Positions 34,781 through 42,567 of a DNA stretch of 47,329 bases are shown piece after piece. Within the stretch, counting starts at the first letter, position 1. Each line of letters starts with the position of its first letter. Position numbers and translations under genes: made by a program. The stretch spans positions 1 through 47,329 of the forward strand of contig JAQWYY010000001.1 in assembly GCA_029253705.1 (NCBI GenBank), given 5' to 3'. The stretch comes from Luminiphilus sp. (GTDB lineage: Bacteria > Pseudomonadota > Gammaproteobacteria > Pseudomonadales > Halieaceae). The notes beneath the pieces were generated by a model. That model ran no database searches and was not told where the DNA came from. It saw only the letters and a list, made by a program, of their open reading frames with translations.

Positions 34781-35533
34781 CTAGGATGATACCCCATCTG
34801 TAGGTATTTCAGTGGTGGGGTTTGAGACTCCGGCATAACCCAGCAATGCCCCTTGCAGGAGTTTACAGCCTTTCTTGCCCAGCGTTTTCCCATCCGGCCA
34901 AAACAGGAGAGGATCGACCTCGCCCTGATCGTTGGAGAGCAGAGTATTGATATCCAGCATAGTAGTACCAGCCCTGTTATTCATCCAAGTGACCAAGCGT
35001 CGCTCGAAGTCCCTTAGCATGCTGCCTTCGGACTTGAGCGCAGGCGTTATTGCTGGCGGCACTACGACAAAGCGTGGAGACACGCTCCAATAGGCTCTGA
35101 GTGCGTCGATCTCATCCAGTGCATTAAAGGTTGACGCTGATTTTGCCAGGCCGTCAACGTCATCCAGAAATAGGACCAGCGTGACGGGCCGGTAGTGTGC
35201 AACCATTCGCTCAAAACATTTGGCGATGGTTGTGGGGGTAAAAAGGGGTGAGGCCTTGACTCGCAGTTGTGTAGGTTCAAGCTTCTGCGCTGAGCGCGTC
35301 TTCCACTCAGAGAACACTGAGCCACCTATGACTAGTGTAGATGAATCTTTACTAATTCTAATTTGGTCTGATTCTTCAAGCAGAATTCGCACGTTTTCAC
35401 AGGAAGAATTGGAGGTCTGGTCCCCCAAATCAGCCGTTGTCAAAATCGCGATAATAGCGGGTAACGCCAGTATCAGTATGAGCAGCCACGAGAAGCGCGT
35501 AGGTTCATCTTCAGAGTAAAGCTGCTGATTCAT
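34781..35533 (-). CDS. membrane-anchored SGNH-like protein of unknown function
   Basis: 250 residues. One N-terminal membrane helix (SWLLILILALPAIIAILTT, about 15-33) with a short cytoplasmic head, then an extracytoplasmic domain. LVIGGSVFSEWK resembles block I of SGNH hydrolases (GDSxxxxG-like, with the serine), VTLVLFLDDVDG a central strand, and LLFWPDGKTLGKKGCKLL the position of the D-x-x-H block, but with lysine where histidine is expected. It may therefore be a non-catalytic or altered SGNH domain. AGGAGG lies just before the ATG. It forms an operon with dxs. The fold call is by eye and could be wrong; the membrane anchor is clear. Confidence 0.6.
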   Translation of the reverse strand: MNQQLYSEDEPTRFSWLLILILALPAIIAILTTADLGDQTSNSSCENVRILLEESDQIRISKDSSTLVIGGSVFSEWKTRSAQKLEPTQLRVKASPLFTPTTIAKCFERMVAHYRPVTLVLFLDDVDGLAKSASTFNALDEIDALRAYWSVSPRFVVVPPAITPALKSEGSMLRDFERRLVTWMNNRAGTTMLDINTLLSNDQGEVDPLLFWPDGKTLGKKGCKLLQGALLGYAGVSNPTTEIPTDGVSS

Positions 35534-35553
35534 ACGCCTCCTGTGATTTTATT

Positions 35554-35599
35554 AATTAGGCCCGAAAAGGCATAAAAAAACACTAATAATGGCCTAATT
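35554..35599. promoter_or_regulatory. 9-bp inverted repeat between divergent SGNH-like and diguanylate cyclase genes
   Basis: AATTAGGCC (35554-35562) and GGCCTAATT (35591-35599) are exact reverse complements with a 28-nt spacer containing an A7 run. They sit between two divergent genes, about 20 nt from the minus-strand start and 70 nt from the plus-strand start. Likely a two-half-site operator or overlapping promoter region; no protein can be named. Confidence 0.5.
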
Positions 35600-35670
35600 C
35601 TGCCATTTATTTGTGATTAATGTGCGGACCTGCGCTAAAGTTTTGGCCGGCGGGGTCAAAGATAAGCGAT

Positions 35671-36882
35671 ATGCTGTATCAGAGAAAAATTTCCAAGGGC
35701 GATGCGTTGTCCGCGAAGCTGGGGTTCCAGCTTCAAACCACACGTTATGTTCTGGCAGGCACCCAAATGCTGGGTGTTTGTGGCGGTATGTTTTTACTCT
35801 GGTACCAGTCTGTTCCACTGCCGACCCCAGCGTGGGGCGTCGGCATGTTGATTTTATCGTTTATCCAGTCCTTGCACATGAGCCAAGCGCTTGAAAGTCA
35901 ACGGCACATCACGGCTGTAGGGCCGGTTCTGAGGGAGCTGCTTGTTTCTGCGTTCATAGGCGGTTTTGCATGGTCTGCGACGGTAATCTGGATGGGTGAA
36001 TATCTGTCCGACGAGGTGCTGTACGCGCTCATTATGATCATGGTGATTATTACGGTTGCGACGGTGGCTGCGACCGCGGTAGTTCGAGAGTTTTATCTGG
36101 TTTGGCTTTGTTCTTCGCTCATTCCCGTTGCTTGCTGGTTGGCATGGAGCGCGGATGCCCGGCCTTTTAACCTGATTTTTGCAGCGGTGCTGTGGGGACT
36201 CGCTATTCTCATGGCGATTTTAAGCTACGGAATAAGTCGATCCTTCGCGCAGATGGTGGAATCAGGCCTTGAACGCGAAGCCATGGCTAAAGATATGGCT
36301 GGGTTTTCAGAAACACTTAGGGCTAAAAATACCCAGCTTCAAGAGGCTCGAAAGCAACTAGCAGATCTTGCGAAACTCGACGAGTTGACGGGCCTTCGTA
36401 ACCGGCGGGGCGCTGACAAGGCTTTCGATATGGAGGTGAGTCGCGCGCAACGTGGCGGTAGTCCGATCGCCGTCATTATGATCGACGTAGATCACTTCAA
36501 GGCCTACAACGACACCTACGGCCATCCCGCGGGAGATGACGTACTAAAACGTATAGCAGGGGTCTTGCGGTCGGTAACGGCGCGAGCTGGAGAATTGGCT
36601 ATACGCATGGGCGGTGAAGAATTCCTGCTGTTGTTACCCGGGGCAGGTCAAGCTGATGCTCTGGTTGCAGGGGAGAGGATCAGAACAAGAATTATGTCCT
36701 TGGAAATTGAGCATTCGGCGTCGCCTTCAGGTTCTATAGTCACAGTTTCCCAGGGGCTTGTCGCTTGTATTCCCTCGATGTCCACAGAGTTCAAGCAGCT
36801 TTTGGAGGCAGCCGACAAAGCGCTTTACTCCAGCAAAGAGGGGGGGCGAAATACCGTAACGTTGTCGCCTTTTAGGCCCTAG
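35671..36882 (+). CDS. membrane diguanylate cyclase (GGEEF)
   Basis: 403 residues from ATG 35671 (MLYQRKISKGDAL); an upstream ATG at 35620 is also possible but lacks a ribosome-binding site. The N-terminal part has about six membrane helices (for example YVLAGTQMLGVCGGMFLLWY, YALIMIMVIITVATVAATAVV), then a coiled-coil linker (ETLRAKNTQLQEARKQLADLAKL). The GGDEF domain starts DELTGLRNRRGADKAF, with IDVDHFKAYNDTYGHPAGDDVL and the catalytic loop GGEEF (314-318). It makes cyclic di-GMP from GTP. The inhibitory RxxD site five residues upstream reads RAGE, so product inhibition may be weak. Its stop codon shares a CTAG with the convergent hslR stop. Confidence 0.93.
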   Translation: MLYQRKISKGDALSAKLGFQLQTTRYVLAGTQMLGVCGGMFLLWYQSVPLPTPAWGVGMLILSFIQSLHMSQALESQRHITAVGPVLRELLVSAFIGGFAWSATVIWMGEYLSDEVLYALIMIMVIITVATVAATAVVREFYLVWLCSSLIPVACWLAWSADARPFNLIFAAVLWGLAILMAILSYGISRSFAQMVESGLEREAMAKDMAGFSETLRAKNTQLQEARKQLADLAKLDELTGLRNRRGADKAFDMEVSRAQRGGSPIAVIMIDVDHFKAYNDTYGHPAGDDVLKRIAGVLRSVTARAGELAIRMGGEEFLLLLPGAGQADALVAGERIRTRIMSLEIEHSASPSGSIVTVSQGLVACIPSMSTEFKQLLEAADKALYSSKEGGRNTVTLSPFRP

Positions 36883-37298
36883 TCGCTTTCAGAGCTAGGG
36901 CCTCCACCGCGCCGCAGGCGGCTTATCTGCCTTCGCTCATGTTTGTCCGGACGGTGATCAGGTTTGTTTAGACCTCCGGCTGCACGACGCAGCAGTGCTT
37001 CTCGCTCACGGCGGGCAACACTTTCTTCTGATTCTTCGTACAACGTTTGGGCTGTCGAGGCAGGGCCTCTTTGGTCGCTCAAGCACAGTATGGTGATGTC
37101 TTTCTCGTCCCAGCCTTGTCGTATTGTGAGTCGATCACCGATGGCAATCTCTCGGCTGACCTTAACTCTCTGCCCCTCAAGCTGAACCTTGCCACCTTCG
37201 ATAGCGGCCTTGGCGAGGCTGCGGGTTTTGAAAAATCGTGCCGCCCACAGCCATTTGTCGACGCGTACCTTAGCTGTTTTGGTTTGTTTATCTGTCAA
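36879..37298 (-). CDS. hslR: ribosome-associated heat shock protein Hsp15
   Basis: 139 residues from a TTG at 37298 (MTDKQTKTAKVRVDKWLWAARFFKTRSLAKAAIEGGKVQLEGQRVK), the position that matches E. coli Hsp15; TTG codons at 37316 and 37328 are alternatives, and no ATG is available. S4 RNA-binding domain (about 12-75), then RQGWDEKDITILCLSDQRGPASTAQTLYEESEESVARRE and a basic C-terminal tail. It binds free 50S subunits carrying nascent chains after stress. It overlaps the upstream yrfG by 11 nt, the same gene pairing as in E. coli. Confidence 0.92.
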   Translation of the reverse strand: MTDKQTKTAKVRVDKWLWAARFFKTRSLAKAAIEGGKVQLEGQRVKVSREIAIGDRLTIRQGWDEKDITILCLSDQRGPASTAQTLYEESEESVARREREALLRRAAGGLNKPDHRPDKHERRQISRLRRGGGPSSESD

Positions 37299-37995
37299 AA
37301 TGGGGCAACCCCTCAAATAGCTCGTCAAAGTGGAGTATGGCTGGGTAACGTGTATGGGTGCGACTGGACTGGCTGCTGTCGGGCTGGCGCAATGTAATCA
37401 GATGAGCCACCCCGTAAGTTTCAGCCGATACAAGCACTGATTCGGAGTCATCAATAAACAAAGTCCGCTGTGGTTCAAATGCACTTGCCGCTTGCAGCTT
37501 TTGCCAAAATGTCTGGTATTCCTTGGGGGCCTTAAAGCCGTGAGAGGTAAAGACTTTGTCCAACCAGGGCTCAAGTTGGACTTGCTCTAACTTAATACGC
37601 AGGGTGTCTGGATGGGCATTAGTGATCAAGACAACCTCGCAGTGGCTAGCGCGCAACCTGCGGAGAAAGTTTTCTGCCTCCGGCCGCCAGCTAATTTTGG
37701 CAGCGTGGCGCTGTTTGAGCTGTGCAATATCAAAGTCCACAACGTTGGACCAAAAATCCAAACAGTACCAATTGAGGTGGCCGCTCTCCCTCGCATGGAT
37801 AGGGTCGAGGAAGGCTTTTGCCGCTTCAAGATCGATTCCTTGAGTTTGGGCATAGGTGGCTGGAACGACCTCGGTCCAGAATTCAGTATCGAAGCGCAGA
37901 TCTAGCAAGGTACCGTCCATATCCAGCAAAACGGTGTCAATTTTTGACCAATCCACGCCCAGAACAGATTTATCGTTATGCACACTCAGTGCCAT
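37288..37995 (-). CDS. yrfG: HAD-family GMP/IMP nucleotidase YrfG
   Basis: 235-residue HAD hydrolase. Motif I DMDGTLLD (nucleophile and acid aspartates), motif II in VVLITNA, motif III lysine in FKAPKEYQTFW, motif IV IDDSESVL. FDTEFWTEVVPATYA and ESGHLNWYCLDFWS match the YrfG subfamily. It dephosphorylates purine nucleotides. Adjacent to hslR as in enterobacteria. Divergent from cysQ, with only 22 nt between start codons. Confidence 0.93.
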   Translation of the reverse strand: MALSVHNDKSVLGVDWSKIDTVLLDMDGTLLDLRFDTEFWTEVVPATYAQTQGIDLEAAKAFLDPIHARESGHLNWYCLDFWSNVVDFDIAQLKQRHAAKISWRPEAENFLRRLRASHCEVVLITNAHPDTLRIKLEQVQLEPWLDKVFTSHGFKAPKEYQTFWQKLQAASAFEPQRTLFIDDSESVLVSAETYGVAHLITLRQPDSSQSSRTHTRYPAILHFDELFEGLPHFDR

Positions 37996-38017
37996 GGCAA
38001 TGTTACCCTTTCATGCA

Positions 38018-38965
38018 ATGGAGATATTAAAACACGCGATTCCCACTCCCCCGGAGCTGCCCCCGGGCTTTGAGCCCTTGCCTGCCGATTTAACAGCGAA
38101 ACTGCTGTCACTTTTGGCCCGCACATCTGAGGCACTGGTCGGTTACTACCAAAATACTGAATCTGTAGCTGTGGACCGTAAGGCAGATCGCAGCCCGGTG
38201 ACCACTGCCGACCACAGTGCCCATGCAATGCTGGCCCAGGGGCTGGCAGAGCTGACCCCCAATATCCCCTTCTTGTCAGAGGAATCTTCAACGGAAGAGA
38301 TACGCGACCGCCATAACTGGCGGATCTGCTGGATGGTCGATCCTTTAGATGGCACTCGGGAGTTTTTGGAGCGCACGGGGGAATTCACAGTCAACGTAGC
38401 CCTGATAGTCGATCAAAGGCCCCTGCTGGGATTCATAGCGCAGCCCCTTGAGAAACAAGGTTACCTAGGTATACCGGGGTCCGGTTTGTGGCGGTGTGGG
38501 GGTACTGATTTTGATCTGGTCTCCTCGCTGACTCCAAGTGTTAGTCAGGGCGAGAGTATCCGTATGTTGGCCAGTCAGCGGCACAGTCCCAAACGTGTTG
38601 CAGCGCTAACTCAGCTGCTGATCGGTTCCGGTCTACCTGTTGAGCGAGTTAACGCCGGCAGCGCCCTTAAATTTTTTGCTCTCGTTGATGGACGGGCCGA
38701 TATTTATCCTCGCAGCTCGCCCTGTTATGAATGGGACGTGGCTGCTGGCGATGCGTTGGTTCGAGCAGCCGGAGGGGAAGTGTTGTCCGAACTGGGGTTG
38801 CCTATGGCTTATAATAGTCGTGACACACTTTTGGTAGATTACTTCGTCGCAGCGGTCCCTTCCGGGTTGCATTTGCTGCCCTTGCTTGAAGGGGCGCAGG
38901 ATTTGTTTAACAAGTCACGCGATGTTCATGCGTCCAATGTTTTAGAGGACACTGGCAATGGCTAA
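38018..38965 (+). CDS. cysQ: 3'(2'),5'-bisphosphate nucleotidase CysQ
   Basis: 315 residues from ATG 38018; ATGs at 37994 and 38000 are alternatives and none has a good ribosome-binding site. Lithium-sensitive phosphatase family: PVTTADHSAHAML, FLSEESS (metal glutamates), DPLDGTREFLERTGEFTVNVALI (D108 to T113 metal/phosphate site) and YEWDVAAGDALVRAAGGEVL near the C terminus. The DGTREF form is typical of CysQ rather than inositol monophosphatases. It removes PAP formed in sulfate assimilation. It is somewhat longer than E. coli CysQ (246). Overlaps the next gene by 8 nt. Confidence 0.92.
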   Translation: MEILKHAIPTPPELPPGFEPLPADLTAKLLSLLARTSEALVGYYQNTESVAVDRKADRSPVTTADHSAHAMLAQGLAELTPNIPFLSEESSTEEIRDRHNWRICWMVDPLDGTREFLERTGEFTVNVALIVDQRPLLGFIAQPLEKQGYLGIPGSGLWRCGGTDFDLVSSLTPSVSQGESIRMLASQRHSPKRVAALTQLLIGSGLPVERVNAGSALKFFALVDGRADIYPRSSPCYEWDVAAGDALVRAAGGEVLSELGLPMAYNSRDTLLVDYFVAAVPSGLHLLPLLEGAQDLFNKSRDVHASNVLEDTGNG

Positions 38966-39194
38966 CGAAAACGATGCTGCTGAAAACGATGCTGCTAATG
39001 AGGAGATGACCCCGGCTATGCGTCTTATGGTGCTACAGTCTAAGCATCGTGGGCTCGATCAGAAAATCTCAGAATTACAGCTGCAGCCGTACCATAACCA
39101 AATTCTTATACAGCGGCTTAAGAAAGAAAAGCTGAGATTGCGAGATGCTATTGAACGCATCAAGGATGAAATGATCCCTGACCTCAATGCCTGA
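38958..39194 (+). CDS. YdcH/DUF465-family small protein
   Basis: 78 residues. The C-terminal ~50 residues (LMVLQSKHRGLDQKISELQLQPYHNQILIQRLKKEKLRLRDAIERIKDEMIP) match the DUF465 pattern of a short antiparallel helical hairpin: a first helix with H-x-x-L-D-x-x-I, and a second with L-K-K-x-K-L-x-L-x-D-x-I. Function is unknown across the family. The N terminus contains ENDAA twice, encoded by an exact tandem DNA repeat. Confidence 0.88.
   Translation: MANENDAAENDAANEEMTPAMRLMVLQSKHRGLDQKISELQLQPYHNQILIQRLKKEKLRLRDAIERIKDEMIPDLNA
38967..38996 (+). repeat. exact 15-nt tandem duplication in the YdcH-like gene
   Basis: GAAAACGATGCTGCT occurs twice without a gap (38967-38981, 38982-38996) and encodes ENDAA-ENDAA. 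In frame, so reading is kept. Likely a slippage-prone site; copy number could differ among strains. Confidence 0.9.
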
Positions 39195-39212
39195 TTTTTA
39201 TATTTGAAGGCT

Positions 39213-39698
39213 TCAACACAAAATTGACCCCTCGTGGGTGAGAAGCCACTTTTTTCTATGCAAGCCTCCGGCAAACCCAGTAAGGTCACCTCGGCTGCCA
39301 ACAATACGGTGGCAGGGCAGTATTAGCGATATCGGATTGCGGCCTACCGCGCTGCCAATAGCTCTAGGGCCCGTGGGGGGCTGCAGTCTTTGTGCGAGCT
39401 GGCCGTAACTTAACGTTTGACCAAAAGATATTTCCATTAATCGTTGCCAAACGCTTTGTTGATAGGCTGTGCCCGCCGGTGCTACTGGTACATCAAACAC
39501 GGTGAGTCGCCCCTCAAAGTAAGCCTGAAGTTGCCTCGCGCAGTCATCAATTACCGGACAGGAGTGGGTTGTTGTGCCTGTTGCTGGGGCCCCATCGAAA
39601 TGCCATCCGACACTTTCAATCGCGTGTGAGCTCCCCGTAATGATTAAAGGCCCGAGCGGAGTGTTAATTTGAGAGCGGTAAGCTCCGGGTTTGCTCAT
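39213..39698 (-). CDS. ogt: methylated-DNA--protein-cysteine methyltransferase
   Basis: 161 residues. O6-alkylguanine repair protein that transfers the alkyl group to its own cysteine. Active site PCHRIV (in ISLILPCHRIVGSRGDLTGFAGGLHRKKWLL), helix-turn-helix-like region FGQTLSYGQLAQRL, and RAIGSAVGRNP with the arginine finger. The single-domain form, without an Ada N-terminal domain, fits Ogt. The ogt stop lies 18 nt from the convergent YdcH-like gene, and its start lies 3 nt after the CPA2 antiporter stop, so the two form an operon. Confidence 0.94.
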   Translation of the reverse strand: MSKPGAYRSQINTPLGPLIITGSSHAIESVGWHFDGAPATGTTTHSCPVIDDCARQLQAYFEGRLTVFDVPVAPAGTAYQQSVWQRLMEISFGQTLSYGQLAQRLQPPTGPRAIGSAVGRNPISLILPCHRIVGSRGDLTGFAGGLHRKKWLLTHEGSILC

Positions 39699-39701
39699 TG
39701 T

Positions 39702-41273
39702 TTAGTGATCTCCTGAGTCGCTGATGTCGCTAGCGTGTGCGGCAAATCCGGCTCCCGCTTGAGCGTAAAGATTAAATGCTGAAATGCCCAAGGAGCGCAG
39801 TTGCTCCGAATGCTCTTCATGTCGCACCACTGACGCGATATTACCCGAATACCCCATGGACCGAATGAGTTCAGCGACCATGATATTTTCAGAGTGATTT
39901 GTGAGCGCGAGCATAATAATTTCTACCTCTTTAAGGTTTATTCGCACCCAAAAATCTGGATCAGAGGCATCGGCGCAAATAACCCGGCGATGTTCCTGTT
40001 GGTGGCCAGTAACTTTGTCTGGAGAAGTTTCTACGCCCAACAACGTTTCACCCAAGCGAGGTGCTAGAGCTTCATAAGCGCCAGTGCCCACGCGACCCAT
40101 TCCCAGGATAACGGTATTGACGTGGTCAGTGCGTTCGTAGGTCTCCATTAACTGCATCGATCTATGGCTTAGTAAATGATCGCGATATTTTCTGTAAAAA
40201 CCGTGGGAGGCCTTGCTCATAGGTGCAGCCAGTAAAAAGCTAATAGCGAGGGCAATCGAGAGCGTAGAGCTCCACACGGGAGCGACCCACCCCAATCCTG
40301 CGGCGACTGAGATAACAATGAGTCCAAACTCACTGTGGCTAGACAATACGCTTGAGGCCAAAACGGCCGACCTTGGGGTGGTGTGCAGGCGCGTCATTAA
40401 GAAGAAGTAGAGCAAAGGCTTGGCTAACGAGATAAGGCCTAAGATGATCGCTATTCCAATCAGTAGTGCGGGGGGCCAGCCCCCAAGGCCAATAGATAAG
40501 AAAAAACCGACTAGAAACAGATCTTTGAGTTGAATAAGGTTTGCAGCGAGGGCTTTGGTTTTTTGTTCTCCTGCCAGCATTGCGCCAATTAGTAGAGCAC
40601 CAAGGTCGCCTTTTAATCCCACAAGTTCTGATACTTCGGCGGCTCCAATGGCCAGTGCTAATCCCAGCAGCGTCAGTAGTTCGCCGTAGCCACTTACCGA
40701 CAGGAGCTTGAGGATAACGGGTCTTGCCGGAATGATGATCAGTAACCCCAAAGCGTAAATACTGGGTACCTTGCCAGTGGTAACAGCCAGAAAACTCACG
40801 GCTACCAGGTCTTGAACAACTAATATACCGATGGCGAGAATTGCGTGATTAGATTGAAGTTCGCCACGCTCCTGCAGGGTTTGAATGACAAATACGGTAC
40901 TGGAGAAGGTAAGCGCGAAGGCAATGACGGCGGCGCCAGTCATTGATAAGTGCAGGGCTGGGAAGACTTGCGCGAGCCCAATGAGCAGCAACAGTAATAA
41001 GCCTTGCGAGACCGCCATGTGAACAAGTGTTGTGCCCCACACGTTGAGCTTTAAGAGGGCTCTGATGTCTAGCTTGAGTCCGATACTAAAAAGCAGCAGT
41101 GTGATGCCTAGGTCGGCCAGTTGCTCCAGCCAACTGCCTGGGGTTACACCGATTTCATGAAGCACAAAACCCGCAGTGAGGTAACCTATTAGCGCGGGAA
41201 GTCCCACTGCACGGCCAGCTAAGCCGCATAGTAGGGCGATTAAAATGATCAGTGGTTGTGAAAAATCAGCCAT
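39702..41273 (-). CDS. CPA2-family monovalent cation/proton antiporter with RCK (TrkA-N) domain
   Basis: 523 residues. The N-terminal ~370 form about 12-13 membrane helices of the KefB/YbaL type (LIILIALLCGLAGRAVGLPALIGYLTAGFVLHEIG, GITLLLFSIGLKLD, and the conserved AGEQKTKAL and HSEFGLIVISVAA segments). A linker leads to a cytoplasmic Rossmann domain, VNTVILGMGRVGTGAYEAL ... VICADASDPDFWVRINLKEVEIIMLALTNHSEN, which binds nucleotide. It probably exchanges K+ or Na+ for protons. It lacks the C-terminal TrkA-C domain. Exact substrate is not readable. Confidence 0.9.
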   Translation of the reverse strand: MADFSQPLIILIALLCGLAGRAVGLPALIGYLTAGFVLHEIGVTPGSWLEQLADLGITLLLFSIGLKLDIRALLKLNVWGTTLVHMAVSQGLLLLLLIGLAQVFPALHLSMTGAAVIAFALTFSSTVFVIQTLQERGELQSNHAILAIGILVVQDLVAVSFLAVTTGKVPSIYALGLLIIIPARPVILKLLSVSGYGELLTLLGLALAIGAAEVSELVGLKGDLGALLIGAMLAGEQKTKALAANLIQLKDLFLVGFFLSIGLGGWPPALLIGIAIILGLISLAKPLLYFFLMTRLHTTPRSAVLASSVLSSHSEFGLIVISVAAGLGWVAPVWSSTLSIALAISFLLAAPMSKASHGFYRKYRDHLLSHRSMQLMETYERTDHVNTVILGMGRVGTGAYEALAPRLGETLLGVETSPDKVTGHQQEHRRVICADASDPDFWVRINLKEVEIIMLALTNHSENIMVAELIRSMGYSGNIASVVRHEEHSEQLRSLGISAFNLYAQAGAGFAAHASDISDSGDH

Positions 41274-41291
41274 AACGAGCTGCGATAGGAT

Positions 41292-41678
41292 TCATCGGGA
41301 CGTTACCAGCGCAAACGCCGCAGTGGTAATGAGACAAACCTCCATGACCGCCATAACCCTGAGGATATCTGTTGTTGCAGTAATGCTACCAACCCCCGAC
41401 GATGCAACTATCAGCGTTAAAAATAGGCTCAGCCTTGCAGTGCCCATTAAGCCTATGCCCAACAGAAGTAAAATTACGCCTCGCCCTGCCTCCAAAAGAC
41501 TGGCTTCTGAGAGTGGTACCAGCCAAAGGTTCGCTACTGCTAGGCAACCGGCCAAAATTGCGAGGGCGGTTGCGCAGTGGCGTGATACTCGACCGAAACC
41601 CAAATCGATGCCGTACCCACGCTGGTCAGTGCGAGTTGGAGCTGAACCGTTACTTGTGGGTAATTTGGCCTTATTCAT
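41292..41678 (-). CDS. small hydrophobic membrane protein of unknown function
   Basis: 128 residues. A polar N terminus (about 35) precedes three or four hydrophobic segments: ATALAILAGCLAVANLWLV, GVILLLLGIGLMGTARLSLFLTLIVASSGVG and RVMAVMEVCLITTAAFAL. No motif recognised. It lies 18 nt upstream of the antiporter gene and may be co-transcribed with it. Confidence 0.6.
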   Translation of the reverse strand: MNKAKLPTSNGSAPTRTDQRGYGIDLGFGRVSRHCATALAILAGCLAVANLWLVPLSEASLLEAGRGVILLLLGIGLMGTARLSLFLTLIVASSGVGSITATTDILRVMAVMEVCLITTAAFALVTSR

Positions 41679-41739
41679 GGGCTATAGCTTAGACTGACTT
41701 GGGCTTAGAGTCAGTGATCAATATCAACTTGGAGTTTTG

Positions 41740-42567
41740 ATGGTCGACACCCCTCAAATTTTAGGCAATGTTTGCCTATCTGATACCGCGATACGTGAAA
41801 ACATCTCGGGTGTGGGCCTTAGCGGGCTGCGTATTGAGGTCGAAGAGGCGTTGGATTCCACTAATGCCGCGCTAAAACGCAGGGCGACATCTGAAAATAT
41901 TCATGGCTTGGCTCTCTTTGCGGAAACACAAACAGCGGGTCGAGGAAGGCTTGGTCGGCTCTGGGTCAGTCCCCCTAAAGGTAATATTTATATGTCCTTG
42001 GGTTGGTGCATAGGTCTGGAACCTTCTGAATTGGCAGGGCTTAGTCTTGCAGTGGGGTGCGCCATTGGCGAAGGGTTAGACCGTGAGTTTGGTCTAAACA
42101 TGCAACTTAAATGGCCCAACGACATGTACTTGGCGGGAAAAAAATGTGGGGGTGTCTTAATTGATCTTGTGCAGTCAGCGAACCAGGGTTGGATCGTCAT
42201 TGTGGGGGTGGGGCTCAACGTTGCGATGCCAAAATTAAGTGGCGACGAGATTGATCAGCCTTGGACTGACCTGAGCACCCATTCAGCGGAAAAGTTGGCA
42301 CGTCATGAGGTGGGGGGGCGAATTCTTGAGGCTCTGGTGCCATTGCTGTCGAGCTGGCAAGTCGGCTCTTTCGGCCAGTGGCGGGAATCGTGGTGTCGAA
42401 GAGATCTTATGGCAGGACGAGAAATTAGCATTCAGCAAGGAGGTCACGCGATTGCAGGGCGTGCTGAGGGTGTAGATTTTTCCGGTGCACTGCGGGTCGT
42501 AACCCATGAAGGACTAACCTTGGTGCAATCGGGAGAGGCGTCAATGTTGCGCGGTGAAACGTTATGA
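41740..42567 (+). CDS. birA: biotin--[acetyl-CoA-carboxylase] ligase, without the DNA-binding domain
   Basis: 275 residues from ATG 41740 (GGAG at 41731 gives 5-nt spacing; the track TTG is 3 nt earlier). Biotin-binding loop GRGRLGRLW, KWPNDMYL, catalytic lysine region GKKCGGVLIDLV and the C-terminal SH3-like domain (LMAGREISIQQGGHAIAGRAEGVD). The usual N-terminal winged helix of E. coli BirA is absent, leaving only ~25 residues before the ligase fold, so it probably biotinylates AccB without repressing biotin genes. Overlaps coaX by 4 nt (ATGA). Confidence 0.94.
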   Translation: MVDTPQILGNVCLSDTAIRENISGVGLSGLRIEVEEALDSTNAALKRRATSENIHGLALFAETQTAGRGRLGRLWVSPPKGNIYMSLGWCIGLEPSELAGLSLAVGCAIGEGLDREFGLNMQLKWPNDMYLAGKKCGGVLIDLVQSANQGWIVIVGVGLNVAMPKLSGDEIDQPWTDLSTHSAEKLARHEVGGRILEALVPLLSSWQVGSFGQWRESWCRRDLMAGREISIQQGGHAIAGRAEGVDFSGALRVVTHEGLTLVQSGEASMLRGETL

